Position numbers and translations under genes: made by a program
The notes under the pieces: generated by a model
What the model saw: only the letters and a program-made list of their open reading frames with translations
Database searches by the model: none
Told to the model about the DNA's origin: nothing
From: Streptomyces verrucosisporus
Lineage (GTDB): Bacteria; Actinomycetota; Actinomycetes; Streptomycetales; Streptomycetaceae
Length of the DNA stretch: 64,000 nt
Assembly: GCF_017114865.1 (NCBI RefSeq)
Contig: NZ_JADEYH010000006.1
Location: forward strand, 62,001-126,000
Reading direction: 5' to 3'
In this document: positions 45,298-55,591 of the stretch, piece by piece
How positions within the stretch are numbered: the first letter of the stretch is position 1
How the letters are laid out: every line of letters begins with the position of its first letter

Positions 45298-46188
45298 TCA
45301 GTACATGATCGCCTTGTAGGCGCTGAGCGCCTCGGGGACGGGCTGGTAGAAGGTGGTGCCGCCCCTGCGGCAGTCGCCGCTGCCGCCGGAGGTGATGCCC
45401 AGGGCCTTGGAGCCGTCGTAGAGCGGGCCGCCGGAATCGCCGGGCTCCGCGCAGACGTTCGTCTGGATCATGCCTCGGACGGTGCCGCTCCCGCTGTAGC
45501 GGACAGTGACGTTCAGGGCGGTGACGGTGCCGCTGTGGGTGCCGGTGGTGGATCCGGTGCGCTTGACCGACTGGCCCACGTAGGCGTCGGCCGGGGTGAA
45601 GCCGCCCGGGTGGCTCAGGGAGGTGTTGTCGTAGCGGACGAGGGCGTAGTCGTTGCCGGGGAAGCTCGACTTCACGGTCGGGCCGATGAGCGTGCGCTGG
45701 CCGGAGTCGGCGTACCAGGTCCCGACCACGTCGCCGCAGTGCCCGGCGGTGAGGAAGTGGTACGTGCCGCCGCTGAGGACGTTGAAGCCGAGCGAGCATC
45801 GGTAGCCGTTGCCGTAGATGGCGTCTCCGGCGGAGCCCAGCGGGGCGATGGTGCCCGGTGTCCGCTCGATCCTGATCGCGCCCGCGTCCGCGCCCGCGGC
45901 CTTCCGCAGGGCCGCGACGTCGGCGGGCGAGACGGTGCTGTCGGCGGTGACGACGACGTGTCCGGTCCGGTCGTCGGTGTGCCAGGCGATGCCGTCGACG
46001 TCCGTGTGGAGCACGGCATCGCTCACCCGGGAGAGCTCGGCCGCGCCGTAGGCGCGCGGGGCGGCCGCGGTGGCGCTCGGTGCGGTGGTCACGGCGGCGA
46101 TGCCCAGGCCGATCGCGGCGGCCAGCAGCCGGGCGCGGCGGGCGGTGCTTCCGGTGGTGCTCCTCGTGGTGGTGCGCCTGGTCCTCAC
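45298..46188 (-). CDS. Streptogrisin-type secreted serine protease (296 aa)
   Basis: Chymotrypsin-fold S1 peptidase of the streptogrisin group, secreted as a pre-pro-enzyme. Basic N-terminus with twin arginines then a hydrophobic core ([21 protein letters not shown]), a short pro-region (about 45-110), and the mature protease starting near [22 protein letters not shown]. Catalytic triad: His in FLTAGHCGD, Asp in NDYALVRYD, Ser in [14 protein letters not shown]. Six cysteines give the usual three disulfides except as noted by eye only. GTG 46188 follows GGAGGAGACCAC, an ideal ribosome site; longer in-frame starts add no signal peptide. A 9-bp inverted repeat lies about 90 bp upstream. Confidence 0.92.
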   Translation of the reverse strand: MRTRRTTTRSTTGSTARRARLLAAAIGLGIAAVTTAPSATAAAPRAYGAAELSRVSDAVLHTDVDGIAWHTDDRTGHVVVTADSTVSPADVAALRKAAGADAGAIRIERTPGTIAPLGSAGDAIYGNGYRCSLGFNVLSGGTYHFLTAGHCGDVVGTWYADSGQRTLIGPTVKSSFPGNDYALVRYDNTSLSHPGGFTPADAYVGQSVKRTGSTTGTHSGTVTALNVTVRYSGSGTVRGMIQTNVCAEPGDSGGPLYDGSKALGITSGGSGDCRRGGTTFYQPVPEALSAYKAIMY

Positions 46189-46274
46189 GTGGTCTCCTCC
46201 TCGTGGTGGGGAAGCCGGTGGGCGACGGCACGTGGGGGGTGTCGCGCGGCGCGCGGAGACGTGTCCACCGAGGG

Positions 46275-46304
46275 CCGTTGATGACGTGCACCTGACATCA
46301 ACGG
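46275..46304. promoter_or_regulatory. Inverted repeat upstream of the protease gene
   Basis: CCGTTGATG (46275-46283) and CATCAACGG (46296-46304) form perfect 9-bp arms around a 12-bp spacer, 87-116 bp upstream of the protease start; a candidate operator. Confidence 0.45.
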
Positions 46305-46373
46305 AATGAGTATCGGACCGTTGCGGTGTCCCGCACAAGACCGCCTTCCCGCCTCCTCGCGCCCGTCCGCCTC

Positions 46374-47102
46374 TCAGGTGCGCCGGGCCACGACCAGTCG
46401 GCAGCGGGGGCTGCCGTCCTCCCGCCGGCCGAGCTCCTCCAGCGGCAGCGTGCCCACCTCGAACCCCGCGTCGGCCAGCTCACGGCGCACCCCGGGGAGG
46501 GGGAAGGTTCGGTAGTACATGACGAACGGGGGACGCCACAGCGCGTTGCGCACCCGCATCGCCGCGTCGAAGCCCCACAGCGTCCAGTAGGCGCGCGACC
46601 CGACCCGGGGCGGCGCGCCGACGGGGAAGGCGAACAGGCCGCCGGGCCGGAGCGCCGCGCGCACCCCCGCGAACAGCCCGGGCCGCTCCCCGGGCAGGAA
46701 GTGCCCGAACGCCCCGAAGCTGACGGCCAGGTCGAAGGCCCCGGCGAAGGGCAGCCTCCGTACGTCGGCGCGCACCCAGCCGACCTCCGGCCCGCCCGGG
46801 GCCCCCGGGTGGGCGGAGCGGGCCTCGCCGAGCATGCCGGCGCTGAAGTCGACACCCACGGCACGCCGTTCGCACAGCCGCAGCAGGACGCCCGTCCCCG
46901 CGCCGGTCCCGCAGCACACGTCCAGGCCCTCTCCGAACGGCCCCAGCGGCTCGAGCGTGCGTGCGGTGGCCTCCAGCAGGCGGTCCGATGTCCTGAACGG
47001 CGTCAGGTCGAACTTCGGCGCGAGCAGGTCGTAGCCGCGCTCGACGGACGACAGCGCCTGCACGGCGAGTTCGGGGAGGGTCGGGCCCTGGGCCGTGAAC
47101 AT
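46374..47102 (-). CDS. SAM-dependent methyltransferase (242 aa)
   Basis: Class I methyltransferase with motif [19 protein letters not shown] (about 60-77; Cys-Cys replaces the usual Gly-Cys), acidic strand-2 end [11 protein letters not shown], and motif IV-V region [37 protein letters not shown]. Resembles small-molecule (UbiE/COQ5-like) methyltransferases; substrate unknown. Convergent or divergent partners give no pathway clue: protease to the left, alcohol dehydrogenase to the right, all on the minus strand but separated by hairpins. Confidence 0.82.
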   Translation of the reverse strand: MFTAQGPTLPELAVQALSSVERGYDLLAPKFDLTPFRTSDRLLEATARTLEPLGPFGEGLDVCCGTGAGTGVLLRLCERRAVGVDFSAGMLGEARSAHPGAPGGPEVGWVRADVRRLPFAGAFDLAVSFGAFGHFLPGERPGLFAGVRAALRPGGLFAFPVGAPPRVGSRAYWTLWGFDAAMRVRNALWRPPFVMYYRTFPLPGVRRELADAGFEVGTLPLEELGRREDGSPRCRLVVARRT

Positions 47103-47157
47103 GTGACCACCGTAACGAACCGTGACGAGCGGGCGGGCCGGCTGCCGCGGAACAGTT

Positions 47158-47196
47158 CTCCGCCCCTGCCGGCGGGGGCTGCGACAGGGGCGGAGA
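47158..47196 (-). terminator. Terminator after the alcohol dehydrogenase gene
   Basis: 12-bp inverted repeat (arms 47157-47168 / 47185-47196) with a 16-nt loop, about 40 bp after the dehydrogenase stop and before the methyltransferase start. Confidence 0.6.
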
Positions 47197-47234
47197 GCTT
47201 TTCCGGCAGACGGCCTGCCGGGGCCGGCGGGGCG

Positions 47235-48245
47235 TCACATCTCGAAGACCACACGGGCCCTGACGTGGCCTGCGAGGATCTCCTCGACGCAGTCGTTGAC
47301 GGCCTCCAGCGGGCGGGTCTCGTAGACCACCTTCGTGCGTCCGGCCGCGTGGAGGGCGAAGACCTCCGCGAGGTCCTGGCGGGTGCCGACGATCGAGCCG
47401 ATGACGGAGGTGCCGTTCAGAACGGTGTCGAAGACCGGGATGCTCAGGGCGCCGCCCGCCGGGAGCGAGACGAGCACCAGCTTCCCGCCGCGCCGCAGGC
47501 CGCGCTGGAGCGCCTCCGTCGCCCGGTCGTCGACGGCGAGCGCGATGGCGGCGTGGGCTCCGCCGTGCTTGCGGAGCACCTCGGCCGGGTCCTCCTTGCG
47601 GGCGTCGATCAGGATTTCGGCGCCCAGTTCCCCGGCGAGGGAGAGCTTGTCGTCGGTGACGTCGACGGCCGCCACCGTGGCTCCGGCGATCTTCGCGTAC
47701 TGGACGGCGAGGTGTCCCAGTCCGCCGATGCCGGAGACGGCCACCAGATCGGTCGGGCCCACCCCGGCCACCTTGACCGCCTTGTAGGTCGTCACGCCCG
47801 CGCAGGTCAGCGGGGCCGCCTCGCGGGGGTCGATGCCGTCGGGCACCGGCTGGGCGAAGTCGGCGTGGGCGAGCATCATCTCGGCGTGGCCGCCGTCGAT
47901 GCCGTAGCCGGTGTTCTTCTGCCGCTCGCACAACGTCTCCCAGCCGGACAGGCAGTGCTCGCAGCGCCCGCAGGCCCAGCCGAGCCAGGGCACCGCCACC
48001 CGCTGGCCGACCGACAGATGGGTGACGTCGTCACCGAGCCGCTCGATGATGCCGACGCCCTCGTGGCCGGGGACGAAGGGCGGGTTCGGCTTGACCGGCC
48101 AGTCGCCGCGGGCGGCGTGGATGTCGGTGTGGCACAGACCCGACGCCTCGACGCGGATGCTGACCTGCGCGGAGCCGGGCCACGGATCGGGCCGGTCCTC
48201 GATGACCAGGGGTTCGCCGAGGGTTCGGACGACTGCTGCTCTCAT
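47235..48245 (-). CDS. Zinc-dependent alcohol dehydrogenase, AdhP type (336 aa)
   Basis: Medium-chain NAD-dependent dehydrogenase. Catalytic zinc ligands: Cys in SGLCHTDIHAARGDWP (about 37) and the GHEGVGIIERLG His/Glu (about 60); structural zinc cysteines in WLGWACGRCEHCLSGWETLC (about 91-111); nucleotide-binding SGIGGLGHLAVQYAK (about 170-184). Matches ethanol-active AdhP-like enzymes in length and motif order. ATG 48245 is preceded by GGAGCCAAGGCC. Same strand as litR, 193 bp downstream of it; co-transcription from the litR promoter is possible but not shown. Confidence 0.9.
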   Translation of the reverse strand: MRAAVVRTLGEPLVIEDRPDPWPGSAQVSIRVEASGLCHTDIHAARGDWPVKPNPPFVPGHEGVGIIERLGDDVTHLSVGQRVAVPWLGWACGRCEHCLSGWETLCERQKNTGYGIDGGHAEMMLAHADFAQPVPDGIDPREAAPLTCAGVTTYKAVKVAGVGPTDLVAVSGIGGLGHLAVQYAKIAGATVAAVDVTDDKLSLAGELGAEILIDARKEDPAEVLRKHGGAHAAIALAVDDRATEALQRGLRRGGKLVLVSLPAGGALSIPVFDTVLNGTSVIGSIVGTRQDLAEVFALHAAGRTKVVYETRPLEAVNDCVEEILAGHVRARVVFEM

Positions 48246-48438
48246 GGCCTTGGCTCCTCGTGTCCGGTTCCGGCGTACCGGATTCCTGTTCTCAGTCCTC
48301 ACTCTCCCTCCTCACGGGGGGCGGCGGCAGGTCCGACAGGAGCAGTCCGCGGGACCGAACGGCCCATTCCCCGGTGCCGTACGGCCCCGGCCGGAGCGGT
48401 GGTGCGGCACGGGCGGAGCGGCGGTGCGCGGCGCGGAT

Positions 48439-49386
48439 TCAGGCGGGGCGCCGGCCTCCGTCCGCACCCAGGAGTGCGGTCAGGGCGCCGGGCAGGTCGT
48501 GCAGCGGGGCCGCGGCGCCGGGGACGTCCGGAGGCCAGCCCGGTCCGGCCGGGTGGACGGGGACGGGGACGGGGACCGTCTCCAGCGCGGTCCGCAGCCA
48601 GGAGAGGTCGGCCGTCGCGGGAGAGCGGGCCCACAGCACCACCGCGCCGGGGCGGGCACGGACGAGGGCGTCGGTCAGGGCGGGGAGGGGCAGGTCGCCG
48701 GCCAGGACGACGGCACGGCCCCCTTCGGCCAGAGCGGCGGCCAGGGCCGTCAGCGGCAGCGTGTGGTGCTCGGCCGGCGCGGCGGCCAGGAGCACGGGGC
48801 CGGAGGCGCCGGAGGCTGAGGCGCCGGGGGCCGGCGGGAGCGCGACGGCGCTGTCCTGGGCGTGACGGCGCAGGGCGCTCTCGACGATGCCGCTGGTGAC
48901 GTGCTCCACCTCGACGCCGCGGCCGGTCTCCTCCCAGTGGTCGCCGATGGCGACGAGGGCGGGCGCGAGCACGGTCGTCCAGGCGCCGGCGGCCCCGAGC
49001 CGGGCCAGCGCGGCCGACACCGCCGCCTGGACGGCCGCGGTGTCCAGCGCGTGCATGGCCTCGGTCAACTCGCCCGCCCCCGCTTCCGCTTCCGCGTCCG
49101 GCGGGCCGGCCGCGGCCACCGCGCGGGCCGCGTCGGCGGCGGGTACGCCACGGCGGACGAGCGTACGCATGCGTTCCAGCCGCTCCAGGTCCCGCGCGGA
49201 GTAGCGGCGGTGTCCGCCGGGGGTCCGTCCGGAGGGGGCGAGGCCGTAGCGGCGCTCCCAGGCGCGGAGGGCGGCGGTGCTCATCTCCAGGCGCTCGGCC
49301 ACCACACCCACCGGCAGCAGGATCTGGTCCACCTCCTGCCCGAAGGCCGGACGCGCGGCGGCGCGGTGGGGGCGAGCGGAAGGCAT
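48439..49386 (-). CDS. litR: LitR/CarH-type adenosylcobalamin photoreceptor repressor (315 aa)
   Basis: MerR-type DNA-binding domain at residues 22-95 (LPVGVVAERLEMSTAALRAWERRYGL, GRTPGGHRRYSARDLERL) joined to a helical and a Rossmann B12-binding domain. The light-sensing signature W-x9-EH is present (WEETGRGVEVEH, about 172-183) and a lower-axial-ligand candidate His lies in APAEHHTLPL (about 227). LitR/CarH proteins bind DNA as tetramers in the dark with adenosylcobalamin and release on illumination. Divergent from crtE, with a 16-bp palindrome and TGTACAA between, consistent with control of itself and the crt operon. No litS-type sigma factor gene is adjacent, unlike S. coelicolor. Confidence 0.88.
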   Translation of the reverse strand: MPSARPHRAAARPAFGQEVDQILLPVGVVAERLEMSTAALRAWERRYGLAPSGRTPGGHRRYSARDLERLERMRTLVRRGVPAADAARAVAAAGPPDAEAEAGAGELTEAMHALDTAAVQAAVSAALARLGAAGAWTTVLAPALVAIGDHWEETGRGVEVEHVTSGIVESALRRHAQDSAVALPPAPGASASGASGPVLLAAAPAEHHTLPLTALAAALAEGGRAVVLAGDLPLPALTDALVRARPGAVVLWARSPATADLSWLRTALETVPVPVPVHPAGPGWPPDVPGAAAPLHDLPGALTALLGADGGRRPA

Positions 49387-49703
49387 GGCGTCATCGTCCG
49401 CCCAGGTCGGATCGGGCGCAAGTCACCGGCTGTACAAGTTGTGCACAACTTTGTTTGCCTCCGCCGGACATGGGCACCCGCGAAGCGACGAGCCGCCCCG
49501 AACGGCCCGTCGCGCCTTGGAGGGGGCATTCACACGTGCGTCCGCACCGCACTCCTCCCCGTCGCCCATCCGCGCCGCGCGATGCCTCCGCTTCACCCGT
49601 CCAGAGCGCCCGTACTGAGAGCATTGTCTTCAATGTTCGGGTGTGAAAACTTCTGTCCGTATGTGCGCCGGGCGTCTCGGCCCCGCGCCGGGAAGGAGCC
49701 GCG
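49387..49703. other. litR-crtE divergent intergenic region (317 bp)
   Basis: No credible gene. It holds the CarH-like operator at 49431-49451 near the litR side and, nearer crtE, an AT-richer tract (49610-49660, around TTGTCTTCAATG and TGTGAAAACTT) likely to contain the crtE promoter, then the GGAAGGAG ribosome site at 49691. The crtE leader is long relative to the operator, suggesting separate promoters for the two directions. Confidence 0.6.
49431..49451. promoter_or_regulatory. litR: Candidate LitR operator
   Basis: TGTACAA (49431-49437) overlaps the perfect 16-bp palindrome AAGTTGTGCACAACTT (49436-49451). TGTACA/TTGTACA-type elements are the known half-sites of CarH-family repressors. 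It lies 45-65 bp upstream of the litR start, so at least autoregulation is expected. Confidence 0.6.
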
Positions 49704-51026
49704 ATGCGGCACCAGGCCACCGACCTGGCCCTCGCCCCTGCCAGCCCCGCACCCGCACATCCCGTGTCGGCCGCCCTGGGAGGAGAGCAGACCGTCCGGG
49801 CCGCACCCCGCCCGCCGCACCGTCCGGACGAGGTCCGCGCGGAACATCCCGCGGGCCGCCGTACGGACCGCGCCCCCCTCTCCGGGGACCCCGACCGTGA
49901 CATCACGGCCGCCGTCGACGCCGTGCTCACCGACCATCTGACGCTGCGCCGGGCCGAGGCGCGGCGGATCAGCGACCGGTTCACCGCCGATGTCGCCGAC
50001 TGCCTGATCGATCTGGTGCGGCGCGGCGGCAAGCGGCTGCGCCCGGCGTTCCTGTGGTGGGGCTGGCGGGCGGGTGGCGGTACGCCGGAGCACGCCGACG
50101 CGGAGGCGGTGCTGCACGCGGCCGCCGCGCTGGAGCTGATCCAGGCCTGTGCGCTGGTGCACGACGACCTGATGGACGACTCACCCCTGCGCCGCGGGGC
50201 GCCCGCCGCCCATGTGGCCCTCGCCCGCCGGCACCGTGCCCAGGGCCTGCGCGGGGACGCGGACGTGTTCGGGGCGTCCGCCGCCCTTCTGACGGGTGAT
50301 CTGGCCCTGGTCTGGGCGGAGGACCTGTGGGACGCGGCGTCCCCTTGCGAGGAGGCCCGGCGGCGGGCCCGTCCCGTCTGGCGTGCGATGCGCACCGAGA
50401 TGGTGGCCGGGCAGTACCTGGACCTGTACGGGCAGGCGGCCGGCGCGCCCTCCCCCTCCTCCTCCCTGCGCATCGCCCGTCTCAAGAGCGGGCTGTACAC
50501 CGTGGAGCGCCCGCTGCACCTGGGGGCGGCGCTGGCCGGCGCGGACGCGCGCACCACCTCGGCGCTGCGACGGGCCGGGCGGTGCGCCGGGGTGGCGTTC
50601 CAGCTGCGCGACGACCTCCTGGGCGTCTTCGGGGACCCGGCTCGTACGGGGAAGCCCGCGGGCGACGACGTGCGGCAGGGCAAACCCACCCACCTGATGG
50701 CCCTGGGGCTGCGCCTGGCCCGCGTCCGCGGCCGGCGCGCGGACCGGGAACTGCTGGAGCGGGCGCTCGGCGACCCCGCGCTGACCGAGGGGGAACTGGA
50801 CCGGGTGCGCGCCGTGCTGACCGGGCTGGGGGCCCGTGAGGCCGTGGAGCGGCGCGTCGGCGGCCTGGCCGGCGAGGCGCTGGCCGCGCTGGAGGAGGCC
50901 GCGCTCGACGGGGTTCCGGCCCGGAAGCTTTCGGCGCTGCTCTACGCCGTCCTGGGCGAACCGGACGCCGGCCGCCACCACCCGGGCGGCGCCCACCGCG
51001 ACGCCGCCGCCCTCCCCACCCGCTGA
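49704..51026 (+). CDS. crtE: Geranylgeranyl diphosphate synthase (440 aa)
   Basis: Trans-prenyltransferase making GGPP from IPP and allylic diphosphates, the first committed step toward carotenoids. Both aspartate-rich motifs are visible: [15 protein letters not shown] (about residue 152) and [14 protein letters not shown] (about 299), with [16 protein letters not shown] near 108. A 70-residue Ala/Pro-rich N-terminal extension precedes the domain, as in Streptomyces CrtE. ATG 49704 follows GGAAGGAGCCGCG. First gene of crtE-crtI-crtB-Rieske; divergent from litR. Confidence 0.92.
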   Translation: MRHQATDLALAPASPAPAHPVSAALGGEQTVRAAPRPPHRPDEVRAEHPAGRRTDRAPLSGDPDRDITAAVDAVLTDHLTLRRAEARRISDRFTADVADCLIDLVRRGGKRLRPAFLWWGWRAGGGTPEHADAEAVLHAAAALELIQACALVHDDLMDDSPLRRGAPAAHVALARRHRAQGLRGDADVFGASAALLTGDLALVWAEDLWDAASPCEEARRRARPVWRAMRTEMVAGQYLDLYGQAAGAPSPSSSLRIARLKSGLYTVERPLHLGAALAGADARTTSALRRAGRCAGVAFQLRDDLLGVFGDPARTGKPAGDDVRQGKPTHLMALGLRLARVRGRRADRELLERALGDPALTEGELDRVRAVLTGLGAREAVERRVGGLAGEALAALEEAALDGVPARKLSALLYAVLGEPDAGRHHPGGAHRDAAALPTR

Positions 51027-51047
51027 ACACCTGCCGAAGGAATCCGG

Positions 51048-52601
51048 ATGAGAAGACTGCACGGGCCGGGCGACCACGTCGTCATCGTCGGGGCGGGGCT
51101 GGCCGGGCTGTCCGCCGCACTGCACCTGCTGGGCGCCGGGCGCTCGGTCACCGTCGTCGAGCGGGGGGACGGGCCGGGCGGCCGGGCCGGCCGCGAGGAG
51201 TGGGCGGGCTACCGCGTCGACACCGGTCCCACCGTGCTGACCATGCCCGACCTGGTCGACGAGGCCATGGCCGCGGTGGGCGCCAGGCTCTCCGACCACG
51301 TCGAGCTGATCGGCCTCCACCCCGCCTACCGCGCCCGTTTCGCCGATGGCGCCTGCCTGGACGTGCACACCGACCCGCACGCCATGGAGGCCGAGATCGC
51401 CCGAGTGGCCGGCCCGAAGGAGGCGGCCGGGTACCGTCGGCTGCGCGACTGGCTGGAGCGGCTGTACCGGGTGCAGATGCGCTCGTTCATCGACGCCAAC
51501 TTCGACTCGCCGCTGGGGCTGCTGGGCGCCGACCTGGCCAGACTGGCCGCGCTCGGCGGATTCGGCACCTGGCACGGGCGCGTCGCGCGCTTCCTGGAGG
51601 ACGAGCGGCTGCGCCGTGTGTTCTCCTTCCAGGCGCTGTACGCCGGGGTGCCGCCCACCCGGGCGCTGGCCGCGTACGCCGTCATCGCCTACATGGACAC
51701 CGTCGCCGGTGTGTGGTTCCCGCGCGGCGGCATGCACGCCGTCCCCCGGGCCATGGCCGACGCCGCGGCCCGTGCCGGGGCCCGCTTCGTCCACGGCGCC
51801 GAGGTGACACAGCTGGAGCGCTCGCCGGGCGGGCGCGCCGCGGCGGTGCGCACCGCGGGCGGGGAGCGGATCGCCTGCGACGCGGTGGTGCTCACCTGCG
51901 ACCTGCCGATCGCCCACCGCCTGCTGGGCGGCGCGCCGCGCCGCCCGGTTCCGCTGCGGTACGCGCCCTCGGCGGTCGTCCTGCACGCGGGCGGCGACCG
52001 CACCTGGCCCGAACTGGCGCACCACACGCTGTCGTTCGGCTCCGCCTGGGGGTCGACGTTCCGGCAGCTCACCCGGACCGGCGAGCTGATGAGCGACCCC
52101 TCACTGCTGATCACCCGGCCCACCGCCACCGATCCCGCGCTGGCCCCGGAGGGCAGGCACCTGCACTACGTGCTGGCCCCCTGCCCCAACCTGGTCACCG
52201 GCCCCCGCGACTGGGACCGGGTCGGCCCCCGCTACCGCGACGAGCTGGTCGCCGAGCTGGAGCGCCGCGGGCTGGACGGCTTCGGCGACGCGATCGAGGC
52301 CGAGCACCTGGTCACCCCGGCAGACTGGGCCCGGCAGGGGCATGCGGCCGGCACCCCGTTCTCCGCCGCGCACACCTTCGCCCAGACGGGCCCGTTCCGG
52401 CCGCGGAACCTGCCGCGCGGCTGGGAGAACGTGGTCCTGGCCGGCTGCGGCACCACCCCCGGCGTGGGCGTGCCGACGGTGGTGGTCTCCGGCAAGCTCG
52501 CCGCCGCCCGCATCACCGCCGGAACCGGCCGCCCGCGCCCGCCGCGGCGCACACCGCAGACGCCGGCCGGTACCGGCGCGGCCGAGGGGGCGGTCGTATG
52601 A
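51048..52601 (+). CDS. crtI: Phytoene desaturase (517 aa)
   Basis: CrtI-type FAD oxidase converting phytoene to lycopene. Dinucleotide-binding [28 protein letters not shown] at residues 8-35, then [25 protein letters not shown]-terminal signature region [31 protein letters not shown] (about 460-490), with Cys-Gly where many relatives have Ala-Ser/Gly. Membrane-associated in action, no transmembrane helix. Separated by 21 bp from crtE; GAAGGAATCCGG before ATG. Stop overlaps crtB start (ATGA). Confidence 0.93.
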   Translation: MRRLHGPGDHVVIVGAGLAGLSAALHLLGAGRSVTVVERGDGPGGRAGREEWAGYRVDTGPTVLTMPDLVDEAMAAVGARLSDHVELIGLHPAYRARFADGACLDVHTDPHAMEAEIARVAGPKEAAGYRRLRDWLERLYRVQMRSFIDANFDSPLGLLGADLARLAALGGFGTWHGRVARFLEDERLRRVFSFQALYAGVPPTRALAAYAVIAYMDTVAGVWFPRGGMHAVPRAMADAAARAGARFVHGAEVTQLERSPGGRAAAVRTAGGERIACDAVVLTCDLPIAHRLLGGAPRRPVPLRYAPSAVVLHAGGDRTWPELAHHTLSFGSAWGSTFRQLTRTGELMSDPSLLITRPTATDPALAPEGRHLHYVLAPCPNLVTGPRDWDRVGPRYRDELVAELERRGLDGFGDAIEAEHLVTPADWARQGHAAGTPFSAAHTFAQTGPFRPRNLPRGWENVVLAGCGTTPGVGVPTVVVSGKLAAARITAGTGRPRPPRRTPQTPAGTGAAEGAVV

Positions 52602-53656
52602 CGGCACGCGAGCTGGACGCGGCCGGCGTCCACGACCCGGCGCTGCGCGCGGCCTACACCCGCTGCCGCGAGCTGAACGCCCGCCACGGCAGGACGTACT
52701 TCCTGGCCACCCGGCTGCTCACCCCCCGCCAGCGCCCGGCCGTCCACGCCCTGTACGGCTTCGCGCGCTGGGCGGACGACATCGTCGACGACCTCGATCC
52801 CGCCCTCACCCCCGAGCAGCGCGCCCGGGCGCTGGCGGAGCTGGACGAGGAGCTGTCGGCGGCCCTGCGCACCGGGCGCGGCGGGCACCCGGTGATCGCG
52901 GCGCTGGCCGACACCGCCGCCCGCTACGCCATCGACCCGGCGCACTTCACCGACTTCATGCGCTCGATGGCCATGGACCTGCACGTCACCGAGTACCCCA
53001 CCCTCGACGATCTGCGGGTGTACACGCACGGCTCGGCGGCCGTGATCGGCCTCCAGGTGCTGCCGGTGCTGGACACGGTCGTGCCGCGTGAGGAGGCCGC
53101 CCCGCACGCCGCGGCGCTCGGGGTGGCCTTCCAGCTCACCAACTTCCTGCGGGACGTGGGCGAGGACCTGGACCGCGGCCGGATCTACCTGCCGCTGGAC
53201 CGGCTGGCCGCCCACGGCGTCGACCGCGACCTGCTGCTGTGGTGCCGCCGGTCCGGGCGCACCGACGCCCGGGTGCGGGCCGCGCTGCGGGAGCTGTGCG
53301 GGACCACCCGGGGGGTCTACCGGGAGGCCGAGCCGGGCATCGCCATGCTGCACCCGGTCTCGCGGCCCTGCGTGCGCGCCGCGTTCGTGCTCTACCGCGC
53401 CATCCTGGACCGGATCGAGGCGGCCGGGTACGCGGTGCTCCACCGGCGTGCGGTGGTCCCCCGCCGCCGGCGGGCCGCCGTGGCGCTGGGCGGCCTGGCC
53501 GGCGTCGCCGCCTCGCGTGCCCGCGGCGCCCTGACCGGTGACCTGCCGCGGGTGCCCGGCCGCCCACCGGCCCCGGCGGAGGAATCGGCGGAGAGAGCAG
53601 AGGAAGCCCCGCGGACCCGCCGGCGGGACGCGCAGCGAGGAGGAGTGCTGTCTTGA
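52598..53656 (+). CDS. crtB: Phytoene synthase (352 aa)
   Basis: Condenses two GGPP molecules to phytoene. Two aspartate-rich motifs: [19 protein letters not shown] (about residue 57) and [26 protein letters not shown] (about 178-203). [26 protein letters not shown] is the classical N-terminal signature. The last 50 residues are charged, disordered and family-variable. Starts by ATGA overlap with crtI and ends by overlap with the TTG start of the Rieske gene, so the three are tightly coupled. Confidence 0.93.
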   Translation: MTARELDAAGVHDPALRAAYTRCRELNARHGRTYFLATRLLTPRQRPAVHALYGFARWADDIVDDLDPALTPEQRARALAELDEELSAALRTGRGGHPVIAALADTAARYAIDPAHFTDFMRSMAMDLHVTEYPTLDDLRVYTHGSAAVIGLQVLPVLDTVVPREEAAPHAAALGVAFQLTNFLRDVGEDLDRGRIYLPLDRLAAHGVDRDLLLWCRRSGRTDARVRAALRELCGTTRGVYREAEPGIAMLHPVSRPCVRAAFVLYRAILDRIEAAGYAVLHRRAVVPRRRRAAVALGGLAGVAASRARGALTGDLPRVPGRPPAPAEESAERAEEAPRTRRRDAQRGGVLS

Positions 53657-54672
53657 CCAAGCGCCGTGTCGGGGGTTCGACCGGTTGGCGCAGCCCCCTG
53701 CGACTGATGTCCGACCCCGGCTGGAGCCGCCAGGAGCCGACGTGGCGGGCGGCCCGGCCCCGGATCATCGCCGACGCCCTGAAGCGGGCCTCGGCCCGTC
53801 CCTCGGGCAACTGGTACGTGGTGGCGGCCGGTCGCGAGATCCGCCCGGGCCGCCCCTTCGGCAGGACGGTCGCCGGGGTGGAACTGGTGCTCTGGCGCAC
53901 GGAGTCCGGGCGCCTGGCGGCCGGTCCGGGCGCCTGCCCGCACCTGGGCGCGCCGCTGTGCGACAGCGTGGTGGAGTCCGGGCGCCTGATCTGCCACTGG
54001 CACGGTCTGGGCCTGACCGGGCGGGGCATGCCCGGCTGGGAGCCCTACCCCGTGTACGACGACGGGGTGCTGGTGTGGGTGCGGCTGGACTCGGTGGGCG
54101 GCGAGGAGCCGCTGGAGCGGCCCTGCCTGCCGCGGCGTCCCGACCCGGCCGCCTCGGTGGACGCGGTGACGACCCTGGTGGGCGCCTGCGAGCCGGAGGA
54201 CGTCATCGCCAACCGGCTCGACCCCTGGCACGGGGCGTGGTTCCATCCGTACGCCTTCACCCGGCTGACGGTGGTGGAGGAGCCGGACCCGGCCGTCAAC
54301 GGCGACCGTTTCCTGGTCGACGTGGCCTACCGCGTCGGTCCCCGGGCGGGCGTGCCGGTGCGGGCCGCGTTCAGCGCACCGGAACCGCGCACGCTGGTGA
54401 TGCACATCGTCGACGGCGAGGGCGAGACGTCGGCGGTGGAGACCCATGCCACACCGCTCACCGCCCCGGGGGACCCGGACCCGCGCACCGCCGTGATCGA
54501 GGCCGTGCTGGCCACCTCCGGCCGGCCGGGCTTCGCCGTGGCGCGGGCCGCCGCGCCACTGCTGCGGCCGCTGATGCGGCGGGCCGCGGCCCGGCTGTGG
54601 CGCGACGACCTGGCGTACGCCGAACGCCGCCGGCTGCTGCGCGGCCAGGGCCGTTTCCCGGGGGCGCTGTGA
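53653..54672 (+). CDS. Rieske [2Fe-2S] protein of carotenoid cluster, DUF5914-like C-terminus (339 aa)
   Basis: Oxidoreductase-like protein with a Rieske domain at about residues 55-145: cluster ligands in [24 protein letters not shown] (Cys-x-His and Cys-x2-His, the first pair at the start of this run, the second at its end). The remainder (from about 150) matches the DUF5914 region seen in Rieske proteins of actinobacterial isorenieratene clusters, in the slot sometimes called crtV. Reaction unknown; oxidative tailoring of the carotenoid or electron supply to CrtU are possibilities. Start is TTG 53653, overlapping the crtB stop (TTGA), with AGGAGG-type site AGGAGGAGTG upstream. A hairpin covers its stop codon. 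Confidence 0.82.
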   Translation: MTKRRVGGSTGWRSPLRLMSDPGWSRQEPTWRAARPRIIADALKRASARPSGNWYVVAAGREIRPGRPFGRTVAGVELVLWRTESGRLAAGPGACPHLGAPLCDSVVESGRLICHWHGLGLTGRGMPGWEPYPVYDDGVLVWVRLDSVGGEEPLERPCLPRRPDPAASVDAVTTLVGACEPEDVIANRLDPWHGAWFHPYAFTRLTVVEEPDPAVNGDRFLVDVAYRVGPRAGVPVRAAFSAPEPRTLVMHIVDGEGETSAVETHATPLTAPGDPDPRTAVIEAVLATSGRPGFAVARAAAPLLRPLMRRAAARLWRDDLAYAERRRLLRGQGRFPGAL

Positions 54673-54700
54673 GGGCCGCCGGGGCGGCGGCCCTCACAGC
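54666..54700. terminator. Hairpin spanning the Rieske stop codon
   Basis: 15-bp perfect inverted repeat (54666-54680 / 54686-54700) with a GGGGC loop; the TGA stop (54670-54672) is inside the left arm. Between convergent genes, so it can serve both. A short tandem of GGTTCCGGGCCG units follows. Confidence 0.8.
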
Positions 54701-54740
54701 GGGTTCCGGGCCGGGTTCCGGGCCGGGCTCCGCACCCGGA

Positions 54741-55454
54741 TCAGCGCGGGGCGCGGGCGAGGAAGGTGTGGAGGATGCCGTACTCCCAGCCCGGCAGCGG
54801 CACCGTGCGGACGAGTTCGAAGCCCGCCGCCGTCAGCCGCTCCGCCAGTTCCGGCGCGGTGTCGAACTCCAGGACACTGCGCCACAGATGGCGGTACAGG
54901 TCCGCACCGCCCGGGCCGAGGGAGCCCGCGGGGATGATCACCGAGCGGCACACGGCCGTCCAGACCAGGCGGTGCCGCACCGCGCCGGACAGCGCGTACT
55001 CGTGGACGGCCAGCCGCCCGCCGGGGCGCAGCAGGCCCCGCAGCCCGGTCAGCACCTTGTCGGGGTCGGTCAGGTTGCGCACCAGATAGGCGGCGAACAC
55101 CGCGTCGAACGGCCCGCTCACCCCCGCCCGCTCCAGTTCCTCGGCGGGCGTGTGGACGAAGGTGACGTTCCCGGGCCATTTCTTGGCCTCGGCCCGCTCC
55201 AGCATCCCGGCCGAGGCGTCCACCGCGGTGATCTCGGCGCGGGGTGCGACGGCCAGCAGGGCCGCGGTGGAGGCGCCGGTCCCGCAGCCGAGGTCGAGTA
55301 CGCGCAGGCCCTCGCCGCCGTTCGGCAGGGCCAGCCTGCGGGCGGAGCGGCGCAACTGCCGGTGGTAGCCGGGGTTCGCGCCGGTCAGGCGGTCGTAGGC
55401 GGTGGAGGCGCCGTCGAACGCCTCGGTCAGCGCGCCGTCCTGCAGGAGGGTCAT
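54741..55454 (-). CDS. crtT: CrtT-like SAM-dependent methyltransferase (237 aa)
   Basis: UbiE-type class I methyltransferase: motif I VLDLGCGTGASTAALLAVAP (about 51-70), strand-2 end ITAVDASAGMLERAE, motif IV-V FDAVFAAYLVRNLTDPDKVLTGLRGLLRPGG. Sits inside the carotenoid locus between the crtE operon and crtY-crtU, where Streptomyces clusters carry crtT. Its substrate has not been firmly established in the family; it is not required for making the isorenieratene skeleton. Minus strand, divergent from crtY with a 137-bp intergenic region. ATG 55454 with GGAAGGACGG upstream. Confidence 0.8.
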   Translation of the reverse strand: MTLLQDGALTEAFDGASTAYDRLTGANPGYHRQLRRSARRLALPNGGEGLRVLDLGCGTGASTAALLAVAPRAEITAVDASAGMLERAEAKKWPGNVTFVHTPAEELERAGVSGPFDAVFAAYLVRNLTDPDKVLTGLRGLLRPGGRLAVHEYALSGAVRHRLVWTAVCRSVIIPAGSLGPGGADLYRHLWRSVLEFDTAPELAERLTAAGFELVRTVPLPGWEYGILHTFLARAPR

Positions 55455-55591
55455 CGTGTCCGTCCTTCCGCCCGTACGGGCCCGGGGTGTGCGGTGATGG
55501 CCGCACGCCTACCCGGCATGCGGCGCCGGGAACGCGCCGGGAGGAGTGCGGGAAGGATCGCCGGGGGCGCCGTCGGGGGGAGGGAGCGCGG

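Noticed and set aside
49500..49640. Short plus-strand frames in the litR-crtE gap
   Set aside because: No ribosome site or family likeness; the region fits a promoter/leader.
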